Shown here: positions 25,645-34,550 of the stretch, in pieces
How the letters are laid out: every line of letters begins with the position of its first letter
How positions within the stretch are numbered: position 1 is the stretch's first letter
Source of the DNA: RGZA01 sp964568585
Lineage (GTDB): Bacteria > Pseudomonadota > Alphaproteobacteria > UBA9219 > RGZA01
Direction: 5' to 3'
Length of the DNA stretch: 64,000 nucleotides
NCBI GenBank assembly: GCA_964568585.1
Contig: CAZMQI010000009.1
Location: 12,755-76,754, forward strand
Translations under genes and position numbers: made by a program
The notes under the pieces: model-generated
Told to the model about the DNA's origin: nothing
Databases searched by the model: none
Seen by the model: only the letters and a program-made list of their open reading frames with translations

Positions 25645-26898
25645 TTAGGTGGGTATATTTTCCCATAGTAATTGCTGTTCAATCGTTAACGGCTTGCGGA
25701 TTACTGTGGCTTTGCTGCCATCCACCAAAACTTCCCCAATAAGGTTCCGCGAATTGTACATGGAAGACATGGTCGCCCCATAAGCCCCAGCCATAGATAT
25801 AGCGATTAAATCCCCTTCCTGACAGGGGGAAAGGGTACGATTTTCAGCCAGATAATCGCCTGTTTCACAGATAGGCCCAACAATATCATAGACTTGTGTT
25901 GCCCCGGATTGCGCCGATTCTATCACCTTCGTAATAGGGTGGTAGGCTTCGTAAAGGGTGGGGCGCAACAGATCGTTCATTGCGGCATCTACAATCAGGA
26001 AGTTTTTGCTGGTGCCCTCCTTCACATAAATGACCTTGGTGACCAATAGCCCTGCTTCGCCAACCAGAAAGCGTCCCGGTTCCAGCTCTACATCGCATTG
26101 CATTTTTTCTGCAAAGTCGCGCACTAACTTACCAAACGCGGCAAGAGGAATGATTTCACCTTGATAGGGAATGCCCAAGCCGCCGCCAAGACTGACACGC
26201 TGAATGGTGTGACCTTGCGCGCGCAGTTTTGTGACCATTTCAATCATGCGAGCAGCAGAATTGATGAAGGGTTGCGTGGTCGTGATTTGTGAACCGATAT
26301 GTGCGCTTAGCCCCAGCGCATTGATGTGGGATAGAGATTTCGCTTTGGCAAACGCCGCTTCGACGTGATCCCAGCTGATGCCGAATTTATTCTCATCTTT
26401 GCCGGTAGAGATTTTGGCATGGGTTTCCGCATCCACATCGGGATTAACGCGGAGCGCAACAGGTGCCTTTACATTCAGCGCGGCAGCCACGCGGTTAATC
26501 GCGGTCAATTCCGGTAATGATTCTGCATTAATCTGATAAACCCCGTTTTGCAGGGCAAAGGTCAATTCATCATCGGTTTTGCCAACACCGGAAAATACAA
26601 TACGGTTTCCGGGGATGCCTGCGGCCAGTGCGCGCTTCATCTCTCCCGATGATACGATATCCATATTCGCACCAGCTTTGCCAAGCAATGATAGTACAGC
26701 GATGTTCGAATTAGCTTTCACCGCGAAGAAGATTTTGACGCGCGGATGGTTGACGGCGCTGGCTAATTCTTGAAACCGTGCTCGCATGATGCCAGCGGAA
26801 TAGACATAAAATGGCGTCGGTGTTGTCGCGGCAAGTTCCGCAATATCAACGTCTTCCATTTTCAAACGGTTGTTTTTATGGGTAATCAAATTTGTCAT
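25645..26898 (-). CDS. lysA: Diaminopimelate decarboxylase
   Basis: PLP enzyme making L-lysine from meso-diaminopimelate. 417 residues; PLP lysine K61 in FFAVKANSN, glycine-rich phosphate loop SLGGGLGIPY, ELEPGRFLVGEAG and the C-terminal GPICETGDYLAENR with active-site cysteine. It sits in the common alphaproteobacterial order argH - small lipoprotein - lysA - DUF4175. Confidence 0.97.
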   Translation of the reverse strand: MTNLITHKNNRLKMEDVDIAELAATTPTPFYVYSAGIMRARFQELASAVNHPRVKIFFAVKANSNIAVLSLLGKAGANMDIVSSGEMKRALAAGIPGNRIVFSGVGKTDDELTFALQNGVYQINAESLPELTAINRVAAALNVKAPVALRVNPDVDAETHAKISTGKDENKFGISWDHVEAAFAKAKSLSHINALGLSAHIGSQITTTQPFINSAARMIEMVTKLRAQGHTIQRVSLGGGLGIPYQGEIIPLAAFGKLVRDFAEKMQCDVELEPGRFLVGEAGLLVTKVIYVKEGTSKNFLIVDAAMNDLLRPTLYEAYHPITKVIESAQSGATQVYDIVGPICETGDYLAENRTLSPCQEGDLIAISMAGAYGATMSSMYNSRNLIGEVLVDGSKATVIRKPLTIEQQLLWENIPT

Positions 26899-26913
26899 TA
26901 TGATTTTCAGTCG

Positions 26914-27093
26914 TTAAGGAATTGCGCGGCCAGCAGGGTCGGTGGATGTGTCGGGATAGGTGCGCGGAAACGCTTTTGGGTTTGTGCCTTCGGGCGCATC
27001 GACCACATCGGGGCGTTTACCGCATGCAGCACACAGCAATAGCGCGCACAGCATCAGAATGAGTGAGGTTTTGCTCTGGGCTTTATTGGGCAT
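26914..27093 (-). CDS. lptM: LptM-like small lipoprotein
   Basis: 59-residue lipoprotein encoded between argH and lysA. Signal peptide with lipobox CAAC (C24), then GKRPDVVDAPEG and a short proline-rich tail with FPRTYP. Small lipoproteins of this kind lie between argH/cyaY and lysA in many proteobacteria; in E. coli the homologue LptM (YifL) assists LptD maturation. The ATG shares one base with the argH stop (TAATG), implying coupling. Function by analogy. Confidence 0.75.
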   Translation of the reverse strand: MPNKAQSKTSLILMLCALLLCAACGKRPDVVDAPEGTNPKAFPRTYPDTSTDPAGRAIP

Positions 27094-28532
27094 TACAGGA
27101 ACCTTTTTTTGGCGTCATTAATTGCGGCGCGCACCGCAACAGGTGCTGTGCCACCCAAGCTGGTGCGGCTGTTCATGGATGCTTCAACGCTTAAGACATC
27201 GAAAATCTTGGCAGTAATGCGTGGTTCAACTGACTGCAATGCATCCAGCTTCAGCTCATGCAATTGAACGTTCTTGTCTTCAGCAAGCTTTACGATTTGT
27301 CCGGTAATGTGATGTGCGTCACGGAAGGGCAATTGCAACTCACGCACCAGCCAATCGGCACAATCCGTTGCCGTGCTGAAACCCAATGCCGCCGCTGCCT
27401 TCATCGCAGCCGTATTCGCCTTCATATCTACGACCATCGCTGTCATCGCGCTAAGCGCAAGGTCAAGCGTTTCAGCAACCATGAAGGTTTGTTCCTTGTC
27501 TTCCTGCAAATCCTTTGCGTAAGCAAGCGGCAATGCCTTCAGCAGTGTTAGCATTTGCATCAACACGCCAAATACGCGGCCTGTTTTACCACGCACCAAT
27601 TCAGCCGCATCGGGATTGCGTTTTTGTGGCATGATGGAGCTGCCGGTGGTCAGCTGGTCACCTAAGGTAATGAAGCCGATTTGCGGGTTCATCCACAGAA
27701 TGATTTCTTCGGCCAGGCGTGATAGATGCACCATGATGATCGATGCCGTGCTTGCATAATCCATCACGAAATCACGGTCGGAAACACTATCCAGCGAATT
27801 GGCGGTTGGCCGGTCAAAGCCCAGTGTCTTTGCGGTCATGGCTCTATCAATCGGGTAAGGCGTGCCAGCTAAAGCCGCTGCGCCAAGCGGGCATTCATTC
27901 GCACGTTTACGAGCAGCGACCACGCGGTCACGGTCACGGCCAAGCATTTCAACATAGGCAAGCAGGTGATGTGCAAAGCTGACCGGCTGTGCAATCTGGA
28001 AATGCGTCAACCCCGGCATCACACTGTCGGTGTGCTGTTCAGCTTGGGAAATAAGTGCTGCCTGTAAAGCTTTTAACTGGGTATCCAGATAATCGAAGGC
28101 ATCACGTACCCATAATTTAAAATCGGTGGCAACTTGGTCGTTGCGTGAACGGCCAGTGTGCAGACGGCGACCCGCATCGCCAATCGCTTGCGTCAAATGA
28201 TGTTCGATATTCATATGCACATCTTCAAGTGCTTCGGTGAATTCGAACTTTCCTGCCTTGATCTGCTCGCGGATGACGGCAAGACCTTCAGTAATTTTTG
28301 TGACATCATCCTTGCTGATGATATTCTTTGCGCCAAGCATGGTCGCATGAGCAATCGAACCTTCGATGTCGTAAAGGGCGAGCTTTTTATCAAAGCTGAT
28401 GCTGGCATTAATGGAGGTCATAATGGCGGATGGCCCAGCCGCATAGCGGCCGCCCCACATGCTATTACCGGCATTGGTTTGTTTGGGGTTCTTTTCAGTA
28501 GGATTGGACACGTTTTTCTGCTTATCTGACAT
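27093..28532 (-). CDS. argH: Argininosuccinate lyase
   Basis: Cleaves argininosuccinate to arginine and fumarate. 479 residues with the fumarase/lyase signature GSSIMPQKRNPDAAE, the substrate-site HTGRSRNDQVATD, and GLTHFQIAQP. The first about 25 residues are a polar extension before MWGGRY. Divergent from the TlpA-like gene. Confidence 0.97.
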   Translation of the reverse strand: MSDKQKNVSNPTEKNPKQTNAGNSMWGGRYAAGPSAIMTSINASISFDKKLALYDIEGSIAHATMLGAKNIISKDDVTKITEGLAVIREQIKAGKFEFTEALEDVHMNIEHHLTQAIGDAGRRLHTGRSRNDQVATDFKLWVRDAFDYLDTQLKALQAALISQAEQHTDSVMPGLTHFQIAQPVSFAHHLLAYVEMLGRDRDRVVAARKRANECPLGAAALAGTPYPIDRAMTAKTLGFDRPTANSLDSVSDRDFVMDYASTASIIMVHLSRLAEEIILWMNPQIGFITLGDQLTTGSSIMPQKRNPDAAELVRGKTGRVFGVLMQMLTLLKALPLAYAKDLQEDKEQTFMVAETLDLALSAMTAMVVDMKANTAAMKAAAALGFSTATDCADWLVRELQLPFRDAHHITGQIVKLAEDKNVQLHELKLDALQSVEPRITAKIFDVLSVEASMNSRTSLGGTAPVAVRAAINDAKKRFL

Positions 28533-28561
28533 TATATATCGTCGTTTTTTAAGGGTTCTTG

Positions 28562-29134
28562 GTGATTATGCAGAAAAACAGCGCGTTCTTACAAGCTTTT
28601 CGCGTAGCTGTGTTCATTTTTTTGAATTTAGTGCTGATTAATCAGCCTGTTGTCGCAGCAACAGCTACTGAACTATTACAAGGCGAAATGAAGGATTTTA
28701 AGCTTTTGCCCGCTCCGCGGCTATTGCCCGATGTCAATTTTCTTGATGTGACGGGTAAGCCCGTGAAGCTGAGCGATTTCAGGGGTAAGCTGGTGCTGCT
28801 TACGTTATGGGCGACTTGGTGCCCTTATTGTTCGATTGAAATGCCGATGCTGAGTGACATGCAGGACGCATTTGGCCGACAACAATTCATGGTGTTGCCC
28901 ATCAGCGTTGATAAAGAAGGTCCGCGCATCGTCAAAAAATATCTGGAAGAAAAAAGTATAAATCTACCGACCTATTCGGATCCAAAGATGATGGCATATT
29001 CGGCACTGCAACTGCGCGGTGTGCCAGCCTCCATTTTGATTGATCAGGAAGGCCGAGAGATTGGCCGCATTTCTGGTGAGACAAACTGGAAAGCCCCAGA
29101 AGCTGCAGCACTAATAAAAGCGTTTATACGGTAA
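28562..29134 (+). CDS. TlpA-like thiol:disulfide oxidoreductase
   Basis: 190 residues: N-terminal signal/anchor helix (about 13-33), then a thioredoxin fold with LWATWCPYC (C87, C90), the GVPASILID cis-proline segment and a C-terminal helix. A periplasmic reductant of the TlpA/ResA class, possibly acting in cytochrome or oxidase copper-site maturation; the partner is not known from sequence. GTG at 28562 has AAGGG six bases upstream; TTG at 28559 and ATG at 28568 are alternatives. A TlpA gene divergent from argH is common in alphaproteobacteria. Confidence 0.85.
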   Translation: MIMQKNSAFLQAFRVAVFIFLNLVLINQPVVAATATELLQGEMKDFKLLPAPRLLPDVNFLDVTGKPVKLSDFRGKLVLLTLWATWCPYCSIEMPMLSDMQDAFGRQQFMVLPISVDKEGPRIVKKYLEEKSINLPTYSDPKMMAYSALQLRGVPASILIDQEGREIGRISGETNWKAPEAAALIKAFIR

Positions 29135-29138
29135 GTGA

Positions 29139-29870
29139 TTAGTTGGACGCAACAACCGTTGGGGTGTCGTGGATACCTATCACCTTGTCTTGCGTTACCT
29201 GTATTTTGCCAACATTCAGCACTACTGCCCCGGTTGAATCTTTTTCAACGCCGTCAACCTTGCCGTTGGTGGTGACTTTGGTGGTTACCGATGCGCCGGT
29301 TGAATTGGTTGCCGTAACCGAAACACCGTACACGCCAGCAGCCAATTGGTTGCCGTCATCATCTTTGCCATCCCACGCAACGGTGTGTTTGCCAAGCGTG
29401 CCTGAACCAGTGGATGTGCGAACCAACGTGCCGCTTGCATCGTAGATTTTAATGGTCGCGGAGCTTGCAACATCGGAAAGCGTATAGTTAAACGAGCCGC
29501 CCGTTGTATCAGCGGAGAAATACGCGCCATCCATTTCAATGGTTTTGCCAAGATAGCCAAGCGACCCGCCGATGCCTGCGCTGTTTTGTGCGGAGATAAG
29601 GGCATCGAGTTTTTCGTTGGATTTGATTTGTTGTTCGACTTGCGAATATTGAACCAGCTGCTGGGTGAATTGCGCTGAATCCATCGGGCTGGTTGGATCC
29701 TGGTTTTGCAACTGCGTCGTCAGCAGCTTCAGAAAGGTGGTGTAATCGCTGGTCAGCTTGTCTTTTGCTGCATCAGTTGCAGATTTCGTGGTCGAGCTGG
29801 TCGCGCCTGCTTGATACTTTGCAAACGGGTTGGTCGTATCTGTATTTGTAAGTGTTGTGGTGGTGGTCAT
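29139..29870 (-). CDS. flgD: Flagellar hook capping protein FlgD
   Basis: Scaffold cap that lets hook subunits polymerise. 243 residues: conserved N-terminal DYTTFLKLLTTQLQNQDPTSPMDSAQFTQQLVQYSQVEQ pattern (about 42-80), then the FlgD tudor/FnIII-like part with TLGKHTVAWDGKDDDGN. Lies 10 bases after fliK and is presumably transcribed from the sigma-54 type promoter before fliK. Confidence 0.93.
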   Translation of the reverse strand: MTTTTTLTNTDTTNPFAKYQAGATSSTTKSATDAAKDKLTSDYTTFLKLLTTQLQNQDPTSPMDSAQFTQQLVQYSQVEQQIKSNEKLDALISAQNSAGIGGSLGYLGKTIEMDGAYFSADTTGGSFNYTLSDVASSATIKIYDASGTLVRTSTGSGTLGKHTVAWDGKDDDGNQLAAGVYGVSVTATNSTGASVTTKVTTNGKVDGVEKDSTGAVVLNVGKIQVTQDKVIGIHDTPTVVASN

Positions 29871-29880
29871 GGTGGTGCTC

Positions 29881-31506
29881 CTATACTCGTAAATCTACGC
29901 GGCCATTTGTGCCCGCAATGTCATATGTTAAAACTTTGGATTGAACAGGTTCTTCCGGAAGCGTCTTGTCCATCCACTTGTTCCATGGATTGCCGGAATT
30001 GTTTTGCGCTTGCTGTTGCTGCGCCTGGTTTGAACCATCGCGTAAGCTGAAGCTAAGTGAATTTTCATCGGTTTGCAGACCGGCTTGCTGCAAGGCGCGT
30101 TCAAGCGCACGTTGATCTTTTTGCAGCATGTCGAACGCTTGCTGGTTATCGGCGGTCACAGTTGCGTGAACCAGACCATCTTTGCTGATTTCAAGTTTGA
30201 TATCCACGCGGCCAAGTTCGGCTGGGTGCAATTGCATGTCATATTGGCTGGTGCCTGATTTAGCCATGCGATGCAAGCTTACCGCGATTTGTTCGCTTGG
30301 CACCATCAAGCTTGCGTGGGCTTCCTTTGTGCCGCGCAATGTTGCTGCAAAGGATGCGGGTTCTGCCGCACGTCCTTGGCGCAAGGCCTCTAAGCCGGTG
30401 AGTGCTGCAGTGGCAGCTTCACCTTTTGGTGCAATGGGGGATCCGCTGCCAGCAGATCCGTTAAGGGTGGGTGCGGAGGAGTCCGAAGCTTTCAAAGCTA
30501 CGGAAATCGCTCGGTCGCCGGCAGCGGGGGGGGTGGCGTTAGCAGAGGATTTACCCTGCAATAAGTCTAAGAGGTCAGCATGTTTTTGGCTGGCTTCTTT
30601 CTTCGCAGCGCGTTCGTCTTTCGCGTTTTCCTGCGACTCTTTGATCTTCGTGTCTTCAGATAATTCAACATCGCTATCAAGGGCGGCAGCAAAGGCATCG
30701 GTGGCATCAGAGCCTCCGCCGGTCTTGCCTGCTTTTTCTTGCGCCGCTTTGTGATGTGTAGGAACAGATTTTTGAAAATCCACCACCTGTTGTTGCACGG
30801 GTAAGCCTTCAGCTTGTTGTACCAATTGCAGATTGGCGAGCAGGATAGCGCGAATGTCTGGCTTGGTTTGTTGGGTTGCAACCTGCGCGGTTTGTGCAGC
30901 ATTTGCATCGACGGTTATGTCAGCATTAGCGCTTACCACTTCTTGTGTAACAACTTCAGATGTTTCTGTATTGACCTTGGCATCAACCTTTGCTGCATCA
31001 AATAGATCCACAACACCCTTGTCGGCATCATCAGTTGCGGGCTGGATTGCAACTTTTGTTTCTGTGGTCACATCGGTGGATGCTTCGGTATTATCACAAC
31101 CATAATTCTTGCTGCAATCATCCGTGTCATCGGCTTCATCTTTTTTAGCGATTTTTGTTTTGTCATGCTTTGGCGCGCCGATTTTTTTGACTTCGGCTTC
31201 GCTGGATTCTTGATCGTCTTCACTTGCCTTTGAAAGGCTGTCATCCTTGCGTTCTGATTTGCGCGCTGCATTGCGTTCGTGAACGCAGCCTTTTTCATTA
31301 ATGTGTTTATGCGCTTCGTGTCTAACAGATTCTGAATCGTCTTTGGGTGCAGATAGGGTTGCGGCAGTCCTATCGATACCATCGAAGATTTGTTTGAAGG
31401 CGTCGGATGAACCAAAACTATGGCGGGCTTTAAACGCGGCTTCGGCTGCGTCCTGCTTCAGGGTGCTGATTTGGAGTTGCGCTGCTGTATCGTTCAAAGA
31501 AACCAT
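29881..31506 (-). CDS. fliK: Flagellar hook-length control protein FliK
   Basis: 541 residues with a long low-complexity Ala/Lys/Asp/Ser-rich N-terminal ruler region and the conserved FliK C-terminal domain: LHPAELGRVDIKLEISKDG near 430-450, then LQQAGLQ, followed by a Gln-rich tail. Measures hook length and switches export specificity through FlhB (63292). ATG at 31506 is preferred; TTG at 31515 is open. A run of eight Gs on the plus strand (30526-30533) encodes a Thr-Pro-Pro stretch. Upstream is a -24/-12 element. Confidence 0.88.
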   Translation of the reverse strand: MVSLNDTAAQLQISTLKQDAAEAAFKARHSFGSSDAFKQIFDGIDRTAATLSAPKDDSESVRHEAHKHINEKGCVHERNAARKSERKDDSLSKASEDDQESSEAEVKKIGAPKHDKTKIAKKDEADDTDDCSKNYGCDNTEASTDVTTETKVAIQPATDDADKGVVDLFDAAKVDAKVNTETSEVVTQEVVSANADITVDANAAQTAQVATQQTKPDIRAILLANLQLVQQAEGLPVQQQVVDFQKSVPTHHKAAQEKAGKTGGGSDATDAFAAALDSDVELSEDTKIKESQENAKDERAAKKEASQKHADLLDLLQGKSSANATPPAAGDRAISVALKASDSSAPTLNGSAGSGSPIAPKGEAATAALTGLEALRQGRAAEPASFAATLRGTKEAHASLMVPSEQIAVSLHRMAKSGTSQYDMQLHPAELGRVDIKLEISKDGLVHATVTADNQQAFDMLQKDQRALERALQQAGLQTDENSLSFSLRDGSNQAQQQQAQNNSGNPWNKWMDKTLPEEPVQSKVLTYDIAGTNGRVDLRV

Positions 31507-31576
31507 GTTGATCAATTGCCTTTACATAAGTTGGCCAAGCGGGCCATGAATCTCACTCGTAATCTCTAGGTGACTT

Positions 31577-31592
31577 TGCACACTTTGTGCCA
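31577..31592 (-). promoter_or_regulatory. Sigma-54 type promoter of fliK-flgD
   Basis: Minus-strand reading TGGCACAAAGTGTGCA: -24 TGGCAC and -12 GTGCA with the required ten bases between GG and GC. It lies about 60-75 bases before the fliK start. One of four such elements ahead of flagellar genes in the window. Confidence 0.7.
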
Positions 31593-31721
31593 AATAGGAT
31601 TTTCTGGAAAAATATTTAAAAACAATTGGTTAGATGTGGTTGAGTGATTAGCTTTATGGGCAAGGAATGCCCCCATGACTAATGTGTACCAATGTGGGAT
31701 TAACCCCCGGGACGAAAACGC

Positions 31722-32219
31722 CTATATGCGCTGACTGAAGGAAACCGGGCGTGCTTTGCTTGCTTCGGCAAGTGCCATCACGCCGCGTCCGGAATAGCCG
31801 CTTTCCTTATGCAAATCCCTACGCATCTCGTTGATGACAACTTTCAGGAAATGTTCGTTGGCATGATGGGCAACACGTAATGCATCTGCATTTTTTGCCG
31901 TAAGCTCATCCAGCTTTTTACCTTCCGTGCGTAGTTGCAATACATCTTCCTTCGAAAGGCAGGCAAATAATGTCTTGTTTTCAATCAGCACTTTTAATGC
32001 TGACTGGTAATCCAGTGTCAGTTCTTGTTTGCGGCGCAAATAACCATCTTGCTTGGAATAATCTCTGGCTAGGAGAATGGGGGTTTCCTCTTCCATAACT
32101 TTTGATAATTCGGCAATGATAAGCAAAATACGTTTGGCCAGTTCTTTGGCGGCGGCAACATGCACCGCAACTGGCATGGGTGGTGGCGCAGGTGGTTGCT
32201 GCATGGCTGTGTGCATCAT
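31722..32219 (-). CDS. FlgN-like flagellar export chaperone
   Basis: 165 residues, mostly helical and charged, with the FlgN-type pattern of a Leu-rich N-terminal helix (LAKRILLIIAELSKVMEEE) followed by a lysine-rich helix and a C-terminal helix ending near the NEHFL segment. In other bacteria FlgN carries the hook-filament junction proteins FlgK/FlgL. The ATG overlaps the flgJ stop by four bases, which supports a flagellar role. No invariant motif exists for the family, so the name is provisional. Confidence 0.6.
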   Translation of the reverse strand: MMHTAMQQPPAPPPMPVAVHVAAAKELAKRILLIIAELSKVMEEETPILLARDYSKQDGYLRRKQELTLDYQSALKVLIENKTLFACLSKEDVLQLRTEGKKLDELTAKNADALRVAHHANEHFLKVVINEMRRDLHKESGYSGRGVMALAEASKARPVSFSQRI

Positions 32220-32548
32220 TTTTGCTTCTCCTGCATGCTTAGCATTTCGCGTTTAACCGCGGCAGATATGCCCAAACCGCCTGTTTTCTGGATGAGTTTG
32301 CCGTATTCGCCCACCAGCATGCTGTGATAGGTGTCCTCGGCGGAACCGCCACCCATGTAATTATCTTGGCCAACTCCGGCCCACATCGGTGCCAGCATTT
32401 GTGATAGAAATACCGCTTCGAATTCATCCGCAGCTTTTCCAGCTTCTTCCGGTGTCGCTTTTTTATTGCGGACCAGATTACCAGCTGCTTCCGCATCTGG
32501 CGTTACCGGCGGGATGTATGGTTTGCTGCTGGTAAGTGCATCGAGCAT
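32216..32548 (-). CDS. flgJ: Rod-binding protein, FlgJ N-terminal type
   Basis: 110 residues equal to the rod-capping half of FlgJ (core AADEFEAVFLSQMLAPMW, then YHSMLVGEYGKLIQKTGGLGI); the C-terminal muramidase half found in gammaproteobacteria is absent, as in Caulobacter. Acts as a rod-assembly cap in the periplasm. Between flgI (13-base gap) and the FlgN-like gene. Confidence 0.9.
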   Translation of the reverse strand: MLDALTSSKPYIPPVTPDAEAAGNLVRNKKATPEEAGKAADEFEAVFLSQMLAPMWAGVGQDNYMGGGSAEDTYHSMLVGEYGKLIQKTGGLGISAAVKREMLSMQEKQK

Positions 32549-32561
32549 TAGATGACCTGCC

Positions 32562-33701
32562 TTAAATAACTTGAATATCTGCTTGCAACGCGCCAGCAGC
32601 TTTAATGGATTGAAGGATGGTAATCATATCGCGTGGGCCGATGCCCAGAGCATTCAGGCTGTGCACCAATTCCTGCAAGGTGACACCAGGGGAGAACACA
32701 GCGAGCTTTTTGCCTTCGCCTTCGCTCACATCAATATCAGTTCGGTCAACGGTCTGCGTGGTGCCGTTTGATAATGCGCCGGGTTGTGATACTTGCGGTG
32801 TTTCGGTGATACGCACCGTAAGGTTGCCTTGTGCGATTGCAACGCGACTAATGCGAACATTATCGCCCATGACAATTACACCGGATTGTTCATCAATGAT
32901 GACTTTGGCGACATCATCCGGTGTCACTTCCAGTTGTTCGATGCGCGTGATAAGGCCGACAAGCTTGTCTTTGCTTCGATCACGTACCTGAATGGTGACA
33001 TTCGCACGATCCAGCGCAACCGCATAATCGCCCATCAGCTCTTTGTTGATGACTTCAGAAATGCGTTTTGCAGTCGTGAAATCGGGATTGCGTAAATTCA
33101 AACGAATGTTCGGCATATCCGCCAATTGGAAATTGATCTCACGTTCGATGATTGCGCCATTGGCGATACGTCCAGATGTCGGAACCCCTTTAGTAACCGA
33201 CGCTGCATTACCAGTTGCAGAAAAGCCGCCAATGACAAGCGAGCCTTGTCCAACAGCATAAACTTCACCATCTGCGCCCATCAACGGTGTTACCAGCAAA
33301 GTTCCACCTGACAGACTTTTTGCATCGCCCAATGTTGAAACAGTAACGTCAATGCGAGAACCTTGCGCAGAGAACGGTGGCAGCGTCGCCGTGACCATCA
33401 CGGCGGCCACGTTTTTGGTCTTCAATGAATCGCCACGGGTATTAATCCCTAAGCGTTCCAACATACCGACTAAGCTTTTTGCGGTGAATGGCGAGTTGCT
33501 AAGGCTATCTCCTGTTCCATTTAGTCCAACCACCAATCCGTAGCCAACCAGCATATTGTCTCTAACGCCATCAATATCGACGATGTCTTTGATACGCACT
33601 GAGGCAGCCTCTGCATGAACCGGGCAAAGTAATGCTGCCAGCATCAGAACTGATATGAGCGTTTTTGCTGCTCTTATATGATTTTTTAGTGCGTGGACCA
33701 T
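32562..33701 (-). CDS. flgI: Flagellar P-ring protein FlgI
   Basis: 379 residues from the ATG at 33701, which has GGAG a few bases upstream; six more codons are open. Signal peptide ending AEAA, then VRIKDIVDIDGVRDNMLVGYG and VVGLNGTGD, the P-ring signatures, through FSPGVTLQELVHSLNALG at the end. Forms the ring around the rod at the peptidoglycan. First gene of flgI-flgJ-flgN-like; a sigma-54 type promoter lies just upstream. Confidence 0.96.
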   Translation of the reverse strand: MVHALKNHIRAAKTLISVLMLAALLCPVHAEAASVRIKDIVDIDGVRDNMLVGYGLVVGLNGTGDSLSNSPFTAKSLVGMLERLGINTRGDSLKTKNVAAVMVTATLPPFSAQGSRIDVTVSTLGDAKSLSGGTLLVTPLMGADGEVYAVGQGSLVIGGFSATGNAASVTKGVPTSGRIANGAIIEREINFQLADMPNIRLNLRNPDFTTAKRISEVINKELMGDYAVALDRANVTIQVRDRSKDKLVGLITRIEQLEVTPDDVAKVIIDEQSGVIVMGDNVRISRVAIAQGNLTVRITETPQVSQPGALSNGTTQTVDRTDIDVSEGEGKKLAVFSPGVTLQELVHSLNALGIGPRDMITILQSIKAAGALQADIQVI

Positions 33702-33729
33702 AATGTGCTCCTTCTCCATCTCCTCATTA

Positions 33730-33745
33730 TGCGAAACTCATGCCA
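33730..33745 (-). promoter_or_regulatory. Sigma-54 type promoter of flgI
   Basis: Minus-strand TGGCATGAGTTTCGCA, with -24 TGGCATG and -12 TCGCA and the ten-base GG-GC spacing. Predicted start of transcription is about 17 bases before the flgI ATG at 33701. Confidence 0.65.
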
Positions 33746-34018
33746 AGTTTGAATGCATTTAAGTTATTGAAATATATCAATAAAATAACAATATCGCTTC
33801 GTTTCGAAAACGCAAATAGTTGGGTGGTGGGTAAGTAATGCCGTGCGGTTTTCTGGATTTATATCTTCCTTCCGCAACCCAAACTGTTGCCGTTTTGCTT
33901 AAGCGCGGTTTTTTCATTAACCGGCCTTTAAGAGGCGCGGAGCAAAGTGCTATAGTACGGTTTCGAATGAACGCGCGCGCGTAACTTTTTCAAGGCTAAC
34001 TTTTGTAAGGCAACGGAA
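33746..34018 (+). promoter_or_regulatory. Divergent flgI/fliX regulatory region
   Basis: AT-rich non-coding stretch separating flgI and fliX. Apart from the sigma-54 element for flgI and the CtrA-overlapped fliX promoter listed separately, no gene or repeat is visible. Confidence 0.5.
33917..33956 (+). promoter_or_regulatory. CtrA box overlapping the fliX promoter
   Basis: TTAA-N7-TTAA at 33917-33931 exactly matches the CtrA consensus. Its second half overlaps a -35-like TTAAGA (33928-33933), 17 bases before TATAGT (33951-33956). A CtrA box over the -35 is the usual layout of CtrA-activated promoters, and fliX is a class II, CtrA-dependent gene in Caulobacter. The predicted transcript starts about 55 bases before the TTG start of fliX. 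Confidence 0.65.
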
Positions 34019-34441
34019 TTGATCAATAAAGTTGATGGACCAGGCGGCGTACGCGGAACACAACCGGTGCGTAAGGCAGGCAAAACAGAAAAAGCAGGCG
34101 GCGCTAATTTCTCATCGCATCTTGCGGATGAAACCAGCGGCACCCATGGTGTCAGCGGTGCATCGGGTATTGGCGGCGTTAGCGCACTGATTGGTTTGCA
34201 GGAAGTGGATGACGCAACACAGCGTGAGTCAAAAGGCAAAAAACGCGCACAAGCACTGCTTGATGAAATGGATGATTTGCGTTTGGCGTTGGCATGCGGC
34301 ACATTGACCCGCGCACAATTGCTCAAACTATCTGCCGCGATACAAAGCGAAAAGACCAAGGCCGATGATCCGGGCCTTAACCAGATTCTCGACGATGTGG
34401 ACCTGCGGGCGAGAGTCGAGCTGGCCAAATATGGCTTTTAA
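34019..34441 (+). CDS. fliX: Flagellar assembly regulator FliX
   Basis: 140 residues. Gly/Ala/Thr-rich N-terminus, then the FliX signature LLDEMDDLRLALACGTLTRAQLLKL and the end DPGLNQILDDVDLRARVELAKYGF. In Caulobacter FliX couples early basal-body assembly to activation of the sigma-54 activator FlbD. The start is TTG at 34019, as no in-frame ATG is nearby and AAGG lies eight bases upstream. Divergent from flgI, as in Caulobacter; followed by a dksA gene. Confidence 0.92.
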   Translation: MINKVDGPGGVRGTQPVRKAGKTEKAGGANFSSHLADETSGTHGVSGASGIGGVSALIGLQEVDDATQRESKGKKRAQALLDEMDDLRLALACGTLTRAQLLKLSAAIQSEKTKADDPGLNQILDDVDLRARVELAKYGF

Positions 34442-34550
34442 GCCCTAATTAAGCGCATGTATTGTGCAAATTGCATCTAAATAGTTGCAAAACGGACAAA
34501 ATCCCGCCAAGAAAGTCACCTATCCTTTTTATACATCAGGAGCGGATTTA

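Noticed and set aside
30182..30754. 190-codon plus-strand frame opposite fliK
   Set aside because: Shadow of the low-complexity region of fliK; Ala/Ser-rich and without a start signal.
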